A DNA stretch of 64,000 nt from Pyrococcus sp. NA2. Lineage in GTDB: Archaea > Methanobacteriota_B > Thermococci > Thermococcales > Thermococcaceae. Location: assembly GCF_000211475.1 (NCBI RefSeq), contig NC_015474.1, positions 248,001 to 312,000 of the forward strand. Direction: 5' to 3'. The position numbers and the translations under genes are program-made. A model generated the notes under the pieces. The model made no database searches. It was not told the DNA's origin and worked only from the letters and a program-made list of their open reading frames with translations. Of this stretch, positions 17,627-27,377 are shown one piece after another. How positions within the stretch are numbered: position 1 is the stretch's first letter; every line of letters starts with the position of its first letter.

Positions 17627-18779
17627 ATTTGGAGGTCAATTCGTTCCCGAGACTTTAGTTGAGCCGTTAAAGGAATTGGAAAAGGCATATAAAGAATTGA
17701 AGGACGATGAGGAGTTCAACAGACAGCTGGAATACTACCTGAAGACATGGGCCGGAAGACCAACCCCTCTATACTACGCTGAAAGATTGACGAAGAAAAT
17801 TGGAGGGGCAAAGATATACCTCAAGAGGGAAGATTTACTGCACGGAGGAGCTCACAAGACAAACAATGCAATAGGCCAGGCGTTACTTGCCAAGTTCATG
17901 GGAAAGACCAGGCTAATTGCTGAGACGGGGGCCGGACAGCATGGGGTTGCAACCGCGATGGCAGGGGCATTGCTGGGAATGAAAGTCGACATATATATGG
18001 GTGCTGAGGATGTTGAGAGGCAGAAGATGAACGTTTTCAGAATGAAGCTCCTTGGAGCGAACGTCATTCCAGTTAACGCTGGCTCAAGAACATTGAAAGA
18101 TGCAATAAATGAAGCCCTCAGAGACTGGGTTGCCACATTTGAATACTCCCACTACTTAATTGGTTCTGTAGTTGGCCCCTATCCATACCCAGTGATAGTC
18201 AGGGATTTCCAGTCAGTAATTGGAAGGGAGGTAAGGGAGCAGATATTGGAAGCTGAAGGAACGTTGCCAGATGCAATAGTTGCCTGCGTTGGAGGGGGAA
18301 GCAACGCAATAGGAATATTCTATCCATTTGTTAAGGATAGGAATGTCAGACTCATAGGAGTAGAGGCGGGTGGAAAAGGCCTCGAGACTGGAATGCATTC
18401 AGCATCCCTAAACGCAGGGAAGATCGGAGTATTCCATGGGATGCTAAGCTACTTCCTCCAAGATGAGGAGGGACAGATAAGGACCACCCACAGTATCGCC
18501 CCTGGGTTAGACTATCCTGGAGTTGGACCCGAACATGCCTACCTAAAGGAGAGTGGAAGAGCAGAATACGTGGTTGTAACCGATGAAGAGGCACTAAGGG
18601 CATTTCATGAGCTATCAAGGACTGAGGGGATAATACCGGCCTTAGAATCAGCCCATGCTGTTGCATATGCAATGAAGCTGGCCAAGGAAATGGACAGGGA
18701 CGAGATAATAGTCGTCAACCTCTCAGGGAGAGGGGATAAAGATCTTGATATAGTTCTCAGGGTGAGCAACAATGTTTGA
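17613..18779 (+). CDS. trpB: Tryptophan synthase beta chain (TrpB1)
   Basis: 388 residues. It condenses indole with serine using PLP. The Schiff-base lysine is Lys82 in [10 protein letters not shown]. The phosphate-binding loop is [10 protein letters not shown], and the conserved acidic residue is in [15 protein letters not shown]. The N-terminus [15 protein letters not shown] is typical of the TrpB1 type that works with TrpA, not the stand-alone TrpB2. The length matches the characterised Pyrococcus enzyme but several substitutions show it is not the P. furiosus sequence as I recall it. Confidence 0.98.
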   Translation: MWFGKFGGQFVPETLVEPLKELEKAYKELKDDEEFNRQLEYYLKTWAGRPTPLYYAERLTKKIGGAKIYLKREDLLHGGAHKTNNAIGQALLAKFMGKTRLIAETGAGQHGVATAMAGALLGMKVDIYMGAEDVERQKMNVFRMKLLGANVIPVNAGSRTLKDAINEALRDWVATFEYSHYLIGSVVGPYPYPVIVRDFQSVIGREVREQILEAEGTLPDAIVACVGGGSNAIGIFYPFVKDRNVRLIGVEAGGKGLETGMHSASLNAGKIGVFHGMLSYFLQDEEGQIRTTHSIAPGLDYPGVGPEHAYLKESGRAEYVVVTDEEALRAFHELSRTEGIIPALESAHAVAYAMKLAKEMDRDEIIVVNLSGRGDKDLDIVLRVSNNV

Positions 18780-19518
18780 AAAGGGCTCGCTGATCCCATA
18801 TTTCACAGCTGGCGATCCATCAAAGAAGGATACCCTCGAATTCCTATTGGCAGTGGAAGACCTAGTTGGGGCCATAGAACTAGGAATACCGTTTAGCGAT
18901 CCGATAGCCGATGGACCGACAATTCAGAAATCCCACTACAGGGCCCTAAAGAATGGATTCAGACTTGAGGATGCCTTTGACATAGTCAGAAACTTTAGAA
19001 AGCACTCCGACAAGCCAATAGTTCTCATGACGTACTACAATCCAGTTTACAGGACAGGATTAAGGAGGTTCATTGAGAAGGCTAAGGATGCTGGAGTTGA
19101 TGGAATGCTCATAGTTGACCTGCCAGTTTTACATTCCCAGGAATTCGTCAATGTCGCTAGGGAGGAGGGAATGAAAACCGTGTTCTTGGCCGCACCAAAT
19201 ACGCCCGATGAGAGGTTGAGGGAGATAGACAGGGTAACAACGGGCTTCGTATATCTAATCTCCCTATATGGAACCACAGGAGCAAGAGAGAGAATTCCAG
19301 AAACGGCCTTCAATTTACTTAAGAGGGCAAGGAAGATATGTAGGAACAAGCTCGCAGTTGGTTTCGGTGTTTCAAAGAGGGAACACGTGAAGATGTTGCT
19401 AGAAGCTGGAGCAGATGGAGTGGTCGTTGGAAGTGCACTCATCAAGATAATAGAGAACGGAGGGGGAAGCAAGGAGATAAGGGAGAAGGTCAAGGAGCTT
19501 GCTATAGATTGGCCATGA
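18772..19518 (+). CDS. trpA: Tryptophan synthase alpha chain
   Basis: 248 residues, TIM barrel that cleaves indole-3-glycerol phosphate to indole for TrpB. The catalytic Glu lies in [23 protein letters not shown], and the Asp in [12 protein letters not shown]. The phosphate site is [10 protein letters not shown] with GVVVGSALI. It is the last gene of the trp operon. It overlaps the converging aroC end by 17 bases, so the two operons terminate into each other. Confidence 0.97.
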   Translation: MFEKGSLIPYFTAGDPSKKDTLEFLLAVEDLVGAIELGIPFSDPIADGPTIQKSHYRALKNGFRLEDAFDIVRNFRKHSDKPIVLMTYYNPVYRTGLRRFIEKAKDAGVDGMLIVDLPVLHSQEFVNVAREEGMKTVFLAAPNTPDERLREIDRVTTGFVYLISLYGTTGARERIPETAFNLLKRARKICRNKLAVGFGVSKREHVKMLLEAGADGVVVGSALIKIIENGGGSKEIREKVKELAIDWP

Positions 19519-20578
19519 ACGCTTCCCATGCTTTCCTGGCCAATAGATGATCTGCCAAAACAAAGGACATTACAGCCTCAACAACCGGAACCGCCTTAGG
19601 CACGATGCATGAGTCAAACCTACCCCTAAGCCTTATCTCACTCTCAACCATTTTTTCCAGGTCAACAGTCCTCTGAGGAAGATATATCGATGGGGTTGGC
19701 TTGAAGGCTATCCTCGCAATTATTGGCATACCCGTAGTTATTCCGCCAAGGATGCCCCCATGGTTGTTAGTTTTCGTAACTATCTTGCCATCCTTAATCG
19801 TGTAGTGGTCGTTAACTTCACTCCCCCTACTCTCGGCAAATTTAAAGCCAAGTCCAAATTCAACTCCCTTAACCGCTGGAATCCTGAAGAAAGCTGAGGC
19901 CAAATCAGCCTCAATGTCCTCCTCATATGGACCTCCAAGTCCCGGAGGCACGTTAACCGCAATGGCCTCAATTATTCCGCCAACGCTATCTCCCCTCTTC
20001 CTAGCATCCTCCATCTCCCAAATCATCCTCTCGAAGGCGTCCTCATCAGGACAGTAGGGATGATCTGATTCAATGATCTCCTCTATGCTCAAATCCTTTG
20101 TTTCAACCTTCCCAATCCTCTTTATGTATGCCCTAACTTTTATGTCGTACCTCTCCAGGATCTTCCTTGCAAAATATCCTGCTATCACCATTCCTAAGGT
20201 TAACCTTCCAGAAAAATGTCCTCCTCCCCTGTAATCATTGTAACCGAAGTATTTTATCCTAGCTGGATAATCGGCATGTCCTGGCCTTGGGAGGTTCCTA
20301 ATCTCCTCATAATAGCTTGAATCAACGTCCTTATTCTCCACTACAATGACTATGGGTGCCCCCGTTGTGCGTCCCTTGAAAACTCCCGACAGAATTATTG
20401 GCTCATCAGGCTCCCTTCTCTTAGTGGAAAATCTTGGAATTCCCTTCCTGCGTTCCAGTTCTTTCTTAATCTCCTCAACATTGACCTTGATGCCAGGGGG
20501 TATTCCATCTATTAGAACTCCCACAACTTTTCCATGGCTCTCCCCAAACAGCTTAAATCTAATCATCCTGCCCATCAT
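19502..20578 (-). CDS. aroC: Chorismate synthase
   Basis: About 358 residues. It removes phosphate from EPSP to give chorismate using reduced FMN. Signatures are FKLFGESHGKVVGVLIDGIPPG at the N-terminus, GYNDYRGGGHFSGRLTLGMV in the middle and NHGGILGGITTGMPI toward the C-terminus. ATG at 20578 overlaps the aroA stop (ATGA) and is preceded by GGAGG 8 bases upstream, so I use it over the longer ORF. It is the last gene of the aro cluster and converges on trpA. Confidence 0.97.
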   Translation of the reverse strand: MMGRMIRFKLFGESHGKVVGVLIDGIPPGIKVNVEEIKKELERRKGIPRFSTKRREPDEPIILSGVFKGRTTGAPIVIVVENKDVDSSYYEEIRNLPRPGHADYPARIKYFGYNDYRGGGHFSGRLTLGMVIAGYFARKILERYDIKVRAYIKRIGKVETKDLSIEEIIESDHPYCPDEDAFERMIWEMEDARKRGDSVGGIIEAIAVNVPPGLGGPYEEDIEADLASAFFRIPAVKGVEFGLGFKFAESRGSEVNDHYTIKDGKIVTKTNNHGGILGGITTGMPIIARIAFKPTPSIYLPQRTVDLEKMVESEIRLRGRFDSCIVPKAVPVVEAVMSFVLADHLLARKAWEAFMANL

Positions 20579-21780
20579 TGCAGTATCCTCCATAGATCCT
20601 CAAAGAAGTTAGGATAAGACTTTGAAACAACTTGCTCATCCCTCACAATCGTCTCTCCATCAGCCCCCAACGCCAGAACTGCCATTGCCATGACGATCCT
20701 GTGGTCGTTGAAAGAAACTACCTCAAAACCCTTCGGTTTACCTCCCCAGATCTCAAGCCCATTCTGCAATTCCCTAACCCTAATACCGGCCCTTGCGAGA
20801 TTCACGGCAATTGCATGAATTCTATCGCTCTCCTTGAACCTCAGTTGCCTCCCCGTAATAACACTTTTGCCCTCTGCATACGATGCTAGAACGGCAAGAA
20901 CTGGGAACAAATCTGGAAAATCTGAGCAATCGATGTTCAATGGTCTGAGCTCGTTCCTTTCAACTTCAACATGACTCCTCCCAACTCTAACGTTTGCACC
21001 GAATTCTTCCAGAACATCCAATATCTTGGCATCCGCCTGGGGATCATCCCTTTGCAGATTTTCAACCCTAACTTTCCCATAAAGCGCCCCAGCAGCTAAG
21101 AAAAAGGAAGCTGAAGAATAATCCCCAGGAACATTAAATTTTGTCCCCCTGACCCCAGGATAAACACTGATCTTATTTTCAAACCTTTCGAACTCAACTC
21201 CAAAAGCCTCCATGGTTTTCAGGGTCACCTCTATGTAAGGCCTCGAGACGGGATTAACTATCTCAACCTCCAGACCAATCCTAGATGCTAAAAGTAGAAG
21301 GGCACTTGCGAACTGTGAGGACTTGGAGGCATTGACCTCAACTTTTCTCTTCTCAACACTACCACCGTAAACAACTATTGGTAATCTATTACCAAGAACT
21401 TTGACTCCAAGCGATTGAAGGGCCATAACTAATCCATCAAATGGCCTTTCCCTAAGCCTCCCAATTCCGTCTATGGTGGTCTTCCCCTTTGCTATGGCTG
21501 CTATTGCAACGGAAAACCTTGCGGTTGTTCCAGACTCGAGGGCATTTATGTAACCTGCGGACAGCTCTCCTGGAGGCACAATGGAATCCCTATCAACTAG
21601 AGCACCAAAGGTTTTAATCGCTTCGAGCGTTGCAAGTGTATCCCTGGAGAACAAGGGCTCTAGAACCTTACTCCTACCTTCAGCTAACAATGCAAGGAAA
21701 TAAGCCCTATGGGTGTAACTTTTAGAGGGAGGCGCCTTCAGAGATCCTTTAACCTCATCAACTGGAGCAATCCTGATCAC
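20575..21780 (-). CDS. aroA: 3-phosphoshikimate 1-carboxyvinyltransferase (EPSP synthase)
   Basis: 401 residues. It joins PEP and shikimate 3-phosphate. Motifs are LKAPPSKSYTHRAYFLALLA, LESGTTARFSVAIAA, RERPFDGLVMALQSLG and RFKESDRIHAIA. The start is GTG with no ribosome site. A TATA-like AAAAATAATAAAG lies about 28 bases upstream, which suggests a separate, leaderless transcript for aroA-aroC instead of read-through from the ABC transporter genes upstream. Confidence 0.96.
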   Translation of the reverse strand: MIRIAPVDEVKGSLKAPPSKSYTHRAYFLALLAEGRSKVLEPLFSRDTLATLEAIKTFGALVDRDSIVPPGELSAGYINALESGTTARFSVAIAAIAKGKTTIDGIGRLRERPFDGLVMALQSLGVKVLGNRLPIVVYGGSVEKRKVEVNASKSSQFASALLLLASRIGLEVEIVNPVSRPYIEVTLKTMEAFGVEFERFENKISVYPGVRGTKFNVPGDYSSASFFLAAGALYGKVRVENLQRDDPQADAKILDVLEEFGANVRVGRSHVEVERNELRPLNIDCSDFPDLFPVLAVLASYAEGKSVITGRQLRFKESDRIHAIAVNLARAGIRVRELQNGLEIWGGKPKGFEVVSFNDHRIVMAMAVLALGADGETIVRDEQVVSKSYPNFFEDLWRILQ

Positions 21781-21803
21781 GAGGAGTGATATTGGTGTTT
21801 AGG

Positions 21804-21817
21804 CTTTATTATTTTTG
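21804..21817 (-). promoter_or_regulatory. aroA-aroC promoter
   Basis: On the minus strand CCAAAAATAATAAAGCC is a TATA-like element centred about 28 bases from the aroA GTG. It lies in the 90-base gap after the ABC permease genes and is consistent with leaderless transcription. Confidence 0.5.
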
Positions 21818-21870
21818 GTCAGCTAGTTCTATCTAAACTGACGGAACTTAAAGGGTAATAAAAAAGGAAA

Positions 21871-22779
21871 TCACTCCTTGATGTAAGGCTTCCCTAGGGC
21901 CCTTGGCATCTTAACCTTCTTCATTATCAACGATACTATAATAAGCGTGGCTAGGTAGGGAATTGTCCTGAAAAGGTTTGATTCAGCTGTTATGACCTTA
22001 CCGGTGATTTGCTGTATCTTTATTGGGAGATATATCGCTAACGCATCGAAAAAGCCGAAGATGAAGCCCCCAACTATGGCCATGAGTGGATTCCAGTTGC
22101 TGAAAGCAACGTTTGCCAGTGCTATGAATCCCCTTCCAGCCGATATGAACTTCGTGAACTGCCCTATCCATCCAACCACCAGGTAAGCCCCTCCAAGGCC
22201 AGTTAGAGACGCCCCAATGACGGTGGCATAGAACCTCGTCCTGTGAACGTTAACTCCCATGGCTTCAGCTGCCTTTGGGTCCTCACCGCAAGCCCTAAGC
22301 TTAAGACCGCTGGGCGTCTTGTAGAGCCACCACCATGCGAGTATTCCAACGATTATTGCCAGGGGGGTGAGGGGAGAGATGAAGAATGAGCCCTTACCAA
22401 TCATTGGAATCTTTTCCACGGATGGAGATGAGCCGTGACTGTGCCAGAGGCTCACGAGGGAAAGTATACTGATTCCATAGGCCAAAGAGTTGAATCCGAC
22501 CCCAGCTATTATCTGATCTCCCTTTAGGTAGACGCTTATTGCCCCATGCAAGACCCCTGAAAGTGCCCCAACGATTATTCCAACCAAGAGGCCGAGATAG
22601 GGGTTGCCTGTATAAAATGTAACCACCGTTGACGTAAATGCTGAGAGTATGAATATTCCCTCGAGTCCTATGTTAACGACTCCAGATTTCTCGGTTATAA
22701 TCTCGCCCACCGCAGCCAACGTTAAAGGAACCATAGAGATGAAAGTGTTCGAGAGAACGTTGAGGATATCAGCTATCAT
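21871..22779 (-). CDS. ABC transporter permease, nucleoside/BMP type (second subunit)
   Basis: 302 residues, BPD_transp_2 (RbsC/YufQ-like) family. It has many hydrophobic helices and the family motifs KSGVVNIGLEGIFILSAF, YKTPSGLKLRACGEDPKAAEAMGVNV and GRGFIALANVAFSNWNP. An ORF start 126 bases further upstream is open but covers the previous gene. ATG at 22779 overlaps its stop (ATGA). It probably forms a heterodimeric channel with the neighbouring permease for import of a nucleoside or related ring compound. Confidence 0.92.
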   Translation of the reverse strand: MIADILNVLSNTFISMVPLTLAAVGEIITEKSGVVNIGLEGIFILSAFTSTVVTFYTGNPYLGLLVGIIVGALSGVLHGAISVYLKGDQIIAGVGFNSLAYGISILSLVSLWHSHGSSPSVEKIPMIGKGSFFISPLTPLAIIVGILAWWWLYKTPSGLKLRACGEDPKAAEAMGVNVHRTRFYATVIGASLTGLGGAYLVVGWIGQFTKFISAGRGFIALANVAFSNWNPLMAIVGGFIFGFFDALAIYLPIKIQQITGKVITAESNLFRTIPYLATLIIVSLIMKKVKMPRALGKPYIKE

Positions 22780-23777
22780 GCCCTTCCCTCCCTTATCCTC
22801 TTCATCAACATCCTGTAAGCGTAGGGTATTGCGAGTGCAATCACTATGACTCCTATCAAAGTATCGGCGAGCTCGGGGGGAGCCCCGGTCTTTAGCTCGA
22901 CCCACTGACCACCTATCAGGAGTCCCGAGAGGAAGAGGGATGAAAATATTATCCCAATTGGATGGTTCCTTCCGAGTAGCCCTATTCCTATTCCAGTGAA
23001 TCCCAGGCCGTAGATGGCGGTGAGGGTGTCATCTATGCTGTACGTTACTCCCAGGACTAAGAGCACTCCTCCAAGGCCCGCGGCCATTCCACCCAGGAAC
23101 ATCGAGACCAGTATTGACTTGTTCGGATCGAAGCCTGCGTACCTAGCTGAAGCCGGGGATATCCCAGAGACCCTAAGCTTATAGCCTATATCCGTAAAGT
23201 AGAGGAGGTAGTAATAGGCAATTGCAACGGCAACAGCTATGATGAATATCAAGCTCAAATCTCCGATGCTTGGAATTCTCGCACTCTTTGGAACAGGAAC
23301 TGATTCGTGCGAAACCTCGGGATTGTAGAATCTCGATGCTATGAGATATGCTATCAGATAGTAGAATATCCAGTTGACCATTATCGCTGTTATCACCTCA
23401 TTTATCCCCCTGTAGACCCTTAAGATTCCTATGAAGAGCCCCAAAAGTGCTCCAGCGAGGGAGCCAACTATTATTGCAATTATGGCATTACCCGTGTAGT
23501 AGGCCACTAGTAGGCCTAGAAACGCTCCCACGTAGAGCTGGCTTTCCCCACCGATGTTGAAAACGCCTGCTATTGATGGTATTGAGAAAGCCAATCCAGT
23601 CATTATGAGGGGCGTGCTCTTGTTCAGGAGGTAGTTTATGTTGGTGTAGCCGTATTTAAACAGTATCGAATACACCTCAAGGGGATGATGGCCCAGGAGC
23701 AAGAGGACTACGGCTCCAACGATGAACGCCATTACCACCGATATCAAGACCTCTGTGAGCTTTTCTAGATTAAGCAT
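22776..23777 (-). CDS. ABC transporter permease, nucleoside/BMP type (first subunit)
   Basis: 333 residues, BPD_transp_2 family (YufP-like). Family motifs include ALLGLFIGILRVYRGINEVITAIMVNWIFYYL, GYKLRVSGISPASARYAGFDPNKSI and YGLGFTGIGIGLLGRNHP. About eight to ten membrane helices are predicted by hydrophobicity. It overlaps both the ATPase gene (8 bases) and the second permease (4 bases), so all three are one transcriptional unit. Confidence 0.92.
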   Translation of the reverse strand: MLNLEKLTEVLISVVMAFIVGAVVLLLLGHHPLEVYSILFKYGYTNINYLLNKSTPLIMTGLAFSIPSIAGVFNIGGESQLYVGAFLGLLVAYYTGNAIIAIIVGSLAGALLGLFIGILRVYRGINEVITAIMVNWIFYYLIAYLIASRFYNPEVSHESVPVPKSARIPSIGDLSLIFIIAVAVAIAYYYLLYFTDIGYKLRVSGISPASARYAGFDPNKSILVSMFLGGMAAGLGGVLLVLGVTYSIDDTLTAIYGLGFTGIGIGLLGRNHPIGIIFSSLFLSGLLIGGQWVELKTGAPPELADTLIGVIVIALAIPYAYRMLMKRIREGRA

Positions 23778-25266
23778 TCACACCACCCATCAGGAGGCCG
23801 AGTCTTTCAATTGAAAACTCCTCCGCTTTTCCTATTCCCATTATCCTTCCCTCGTATATCACCGCTATCCTATCGCTCAGCTGAAGTATCTCATCCAGAT
23901 CAGTTGAGATAAGTAGGATGGCCTTTCCCTGGTCCCTAAGCTCTAGCAGGGTTTTCCTTATGAACTCCGTTGCGGCTATATCTAACCCCTGGGTTGGCTC
24001 AGAGACTATTATCACCTTTGGCTCCCTTATTATCTCCCTCCCAACCATCACCTTTTGCTGATTTCCACCGCTCAAATGCTTTACAGGAGTCGAGAGGGAA
24101 GGGACAAGAGCTTCAAATCTCTCAATTATGGACCTAGCGAGATTCTCAGCCTTCTCCCAGGAGATCCTCTTACCCCTCATCACCGATTGCATGTTCGTCA
24201 ACACGGTATTCTCAACTACGTTCATCTCATAGACAAGTCCAACCTTCCTTGAATCTGGAACGTAGGCTATTCCGAGTTTGTACCTTTCATTGGCCTTCAA
24301 ATTCGTTATATCCTTTCCCAAAAATTCTATTTTTCCCTTAACAACTCCCCTTATTCCGGCCAAAGCCTCAGCCAATTCCCTCTGCCCGTTGCCTTGAACG
24401 CCCGCAATTCCAAGTATTTCACCTTCCCTAAGCTCCAGAGAGATTCCTCTAACGGCATCCAATCCCCTGTCATCTTTCACCCAGATATCATTGACCCTAA
24501 GAACTACATCTCCTGGGGTTGCCGGCTTCTTTTCTATCTTCATTACGACTTCCCTCTGAACCATCATCTTCGCCAGCTCCCTCTCGGAGACTTCCCTGGT
24601 GTTGGCAACACCGACGACCTCTCCCCTTCTAAGAACCGTGACTCTATCCGTGACCTCCTTCACTTCCTTGAGCTTGTGAGTAATGAATATTATAGTTATT
24701 CCGTTTTCTTTGAGCTTTTTCAGGGTCTTAAACAGTTCCTTGACCTCTACTGGTGTTAAGACTGATGTGGGCTCGTCTAGAATAAGTATCTTTGCGTTTG
24801 CCATGAGGGCCTTTATTATCTCAACCCTCTGCTGAACTCCAACTGGTAAGTTCTCCACGACCTCATCAAGGGGAACTTCAAGGCCGACCTCCTCCATTTT
24901 ATCCTTCGCAATTCTCCTCACTTCCTCAATGCTTATTCCTGGATTAACTGAGAGCATCGCAAGGTAGAGATTCTCGAGAACTGTGAAGGTGGGTATCAAT
25001 GTGAAGTGCTGATAGACCATTGCTATGCCCTCTTTAATCGCATCCCAGGGACCGTTAAATTGAACTTCCTTACCAAAGACCCTTATTTTACCTTTGGTCG
25101 GTTTAATCTCTCCGTAGAGTATTCTCATTAAAGTTGACTTACCGGCCCCATTTTCGCCAAGAAGACCGTGGATCTCACCTTCCTCAACGCTGAAATTGAC
25201 ACCCCTCAAAGCGACAACCCCATCTGGATAAACCTTGACTATTCCTTCCATCTCAATTGCCTTCAT
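23770..25266 (-). CDS. ABC transporter ATPase with two nucleotide-binding domains
   Basis: 498 residues, RbsA/YufO-like. The first domain has Walker A GLLGENGAGKSTLMRILYG and Walker B KILILDEPTSVL. The second has a modified A region GIAGVQGNGQRELAEAL, signature LSGGNQQKVMVGRE and KVIIVSEPTQGLD, where Ser replaces the usual Asp before Glu. Such degenerate second sites are normal in this family. In known relatives the pair drives import of nucleosides, ribose or similar compounds. The gene sits between bmp and the permeases in the aro cluster. Confidence 0.93.
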   Translation of the reverse strand: MKAIEMEGIVKVYPDGVVALRGVNFSVEEGEIHGLLGENGAGKSTLMRILYGEIKPTKGKIRVFGKEVQFNGPWDAIKEGIAMVYQHFTLIPTFTVLENLYLAMLSVNPGISIEEVRRIAKDKMEEVGLEVPLDEVVENLPVGVQQRVEIIKALMANAKILILDEPTSVLTPVEVKELFKTLKKLKENGITIIFITHKLKEVKEVTDRVTVLRRGEVVGVANTREVSERELAKMMVQREVVMKIEKKPATPGDVVLRVNDIWVKDDRGLDAVRGISLELREGEILGIAGVQGNGQRELAEALAGIRGVVKGKIEFLGKDITNLKANERYKLGIAYVPDSRKVGLVYEMNVVENTVLTNMQSVMRGKRISWEKAENLARSIIERFEALVPSLSTPVKHLSGGNQQKVMVGREIIREPKVIIVSEPTQGLDIAATEFIRKTLLELRDQGKAILLISTDLDEILQLSDRIAVIYEGRIMGIGKAEEFSIERLGLLMGGVNA

Positions 25267-25303
25267 CTAGAACCCCCTCTAAAGGAAAAATAAGAGGAGA
25301 AGT

Positions 25304-26512
25304 TCACTCAACCGAACCCTTCTCGAGGGCTGCGTTTAAGTTGCCCTTCTCAAGTTCTCTTATTATCTGCTCGTACTCCTCGTGCGTCTTTGGAGTCTTG
25401 AAGACTATCTCACCGTTCTTTATCTTCTCCTCAAGCTCATGAACTATGTCCCAGACGTAGGGCTTTATGTACTTCTCCCTCTGCTCCTTGACTATCTGAA
25501 CTACTTCATCAGGAGTCATGTCCTTCAGCTTTCCTGCCTCCTTTGCAAATTCAGCGAATTGCCTCACACCATCCAAGTCCCAGTATCCAACTCCGTTTTC
25601 CTTGAGTCCCAATGTTATTATTCCACCCTTCCAGGTTCCATCGACGACCATCTTTATTGCATCATAAACTGCAACGTCAACCCTCTTAGCACCGCTTATT
25701 GGAATGTACTTTGGAGCGTACCATTCTTGGCTCGCATCTTGACCCATGGCTAGGGCCTTTCCTCTTCCCTGCTCGTTCCAATCCCTAACCGCATCAAACA
25801 TTCCAACGTGGGTCAAACCAGCCAATCCATAGAGAACCTTTGCCCCCTGCTGTAGGAGTTGCATTGCAGTGTTGTATCCCACCTGAGTGTCTCCAAACGT
25901 TCCAGTGTACTGCCAGAGAAGCTTCACTGGTTTTCCTGTCTTCTTCTCGAAGTACTTAGCACCGAAGAGGTATCCTATGTGGAACTTCCAGAGCGGTGGT
26001 ATGTCCATTCCCGCTACAGCCCCAATCGTGTCTCCTCCAAGCTCATAAGCCATTCCAGAGGCTATGACTCCCATAAGGGCGGCAACTTCTTGCTCCCTGA
26101 ATAGTATGTCCACCTCATTCTGCCTAACCTTTCCAGTTGTGGAATCTATGAGGGCAAACTTCTGGTCTGGATACTTGTCCGCAACCTCGTTAAGTGGTGA
26201 GGTCCAGAGGAATCCTACAAGGACTAGTAGATCGTATTCCTTGCTTTGAGCTAACTGCTCAAGCAATGGAACCATGTCCTCCTTTGACTTTGGAGTCATG
26301 TATTCAACTTCAACTCCAAGCTCCTTCTTTGCCCTCTCAGCACCTAGATAGGCCATGTCGTTGAAGCTTAAGTCACCCCTTCCACCAACGTCAAATAGAA
26401 TGGCAACCTTAACCTTCTTTTCCTGGGTTTCGGTTGTTCCCCCTATGCACCCAGCTGCAATTGAAACCAGGAGTAAGCCAACGAGTGACAAAACTAAACC
26501 CATCTTCCTCAT
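25304..26512 (-). CDS. BMP-family substrate-binding lipoprotein of the ABC transporter
   Basis: About 402 residues. The signal MRKMGLVLSLVGLLLVSIAAGCIGG ends in a lipobox cysteine. The mature protein is a Med/BMP-type periplasmic-binding fold: VAILFDVGGRGDLSFNDMAYLGAERAKKELGVEVEY, LVLVGFLWTSPLNEVADKYPDQKFALID and VGYNTAMQLLQQGAKVLYGLAG. BMP proteins of characterised systems bind purine nucleosides. ATG at 26512 has GGTGG 6 bases upstream; the GTG three codons earlier is less likely. It has its own TATA element inside the end of aroK. About 130 extra C-terminal residues are helical and charged. Confidence 0.92.
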   Translation of the reverse strand: MRKMGLVLSLVGLLLVSIAAGCIGGTTETQEKKVKVAILFDVGGRGDLSFNDMAYLGAERAKKELGVEVEYMTPKSKEDMVPLLEQLAQSKEYDLLVLVGFLWTSPLNEVADKYPDQKFALIDSTTGKVRQNEVDILFREQEVAALMGVIASGMAYELGGDTIGAVAGMDIPPLWKFHIGYLFGAKYFEKKTGKPVKLLWQYTGTFGDTQVGYNTAMQLLQQGAKVLYGLAGLTHVGMFDAVRDWNEQGRGKALAMGQDASQEWYAPKYIPISGAKRVDVAVYDAIKMVVDGTWKGGIITLGLKENGVGYWDLDGVRQFAEFAKEAGKLKDMTPDEVVQIVKEQREKYIKPYVWDIVHELEEKIKNGEIVFKTPKTHEEYEQIIRELEKGNLNAALEKGSVE

Positions 26513-26544
26513 GGGTTCCACCTTAATTTTAAGAAGTGGAATGT

Positions 26545-26556
26545 GCTTATAAAAGC
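26545..26556 (-). promoter_or_regulatory. Promoter of the embedded ABC transporter
   Basis: GCTTTTATAAGCAC on the minus strand lies about 38 bases before the bmp ATG, at the end of aroK. The expected start is near 26525. It allows the transporter to be expressed separately from the aro genes. Confidence 0.5.
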
Positions 26557-27377
26557 TACCTAAGCCTGGTCACGATGACTTCCCCGAATTCTTTCCATGC
26601 ATCGACCAGTTCATCAACTTTCTCTGTTAGTGCAAATATCGAGGGACCCTTTCCGCAAAGGCCAACGAAGGCACCCAACTTAAGAGCCTCTCTAATGGGT
26701 CTCGGGTCATATCCCAGGAAAGTTGAATAAACAAGGCCATTTATTACGAGGGCTTTTTTCCATTCCCCATGCATGGCTAACTTGAACGCAACCTCTATAT
26801 AGGGGGAGAGAACCGAGAAGTCTATGCCCTTAAGCTTCTCCGTCAGAACTGTTTGCTCGGGAATTAAGATAACAACATCTTCAACCTCAACTCGCTCTCT
26901 TAGGAGAACTCTGAGGTTGATATTGTCCGTTATGCACAGGCCTCCAAAGTAAGAGGCACATGCATCATCAAATGCCCCGGTTATGGTAACTCCAGCCCTC
27001 TTTGCTATCTCAACTCCCAGTTTTATGATATCAATCTCGCTCAGCTCAAGCTTTAGGGCTTCAGATATTGCAAAAGAAATTGCATTAGCGGCTGCTGAGC
27101 TACTCTTGAGACCCTTACCCACGGGTATATCCGAAGTTATCCTAAATTTGACACCAAACTTCTCTCCCAATAATTCCGTGAAGACTTCGACAGCGGCACT
27201 TACAAGTCTATGATCTTTAAGTTCCCTTCCCCTAACGAAGATCTCCCCTTCTATTCCTTCGCCCGTTATCTCAACTTCAGCCCTCGTCCACATGTCTATT
27301 CCCACGGCTGCGCCCTTTCCCGTTGCAAAGGCATTGATAACTGTGATGGCGCTACCTGCCTCCCCGTAACCCTTCAA
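26556..27377 (-). CDS. aroK: Archaeal shikimate kinase (GHMP family)
   Basis: 273 residues. It phosphorylates shikimate. This is the archaeal type related to homoserine kinase, unrelated to bacterial P-loop shikimate kinase. The GHMP ATP-binding motif is [21 protein letters not shown], and the C-terminal motif is [15 protein letters not shown]. The TTG start overlaps the end of aroE and has GGAGGG 5-6 bases before it. The position between aroE and the transporter completes the shikimate pathway. Confidence 0.94.
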   Translation of the reverse strand: MKGYGEAGSAITVINAFATGKGAAVGIDMWTRAEVEITGEGIEGEIFVRGRELKDHRLVSAAVEVFTELLGEKFGVKFRITSDIPVGKGLKSSSAAANAISFAISEALKLELSEIDIIKLGVEIAKRAGVTITGAFDDACASYFGGLCITDNINLRVLLRERVEVEDVVILIPEQTVLTEKLKGIDFSVLSPYIEVAFKLAMHGEWKKALVINGLVYSTFLGYDPRPIREALKLGAFVGLCGKGPSIFALTEKVDELVDAWKEFGEVIVTRLR

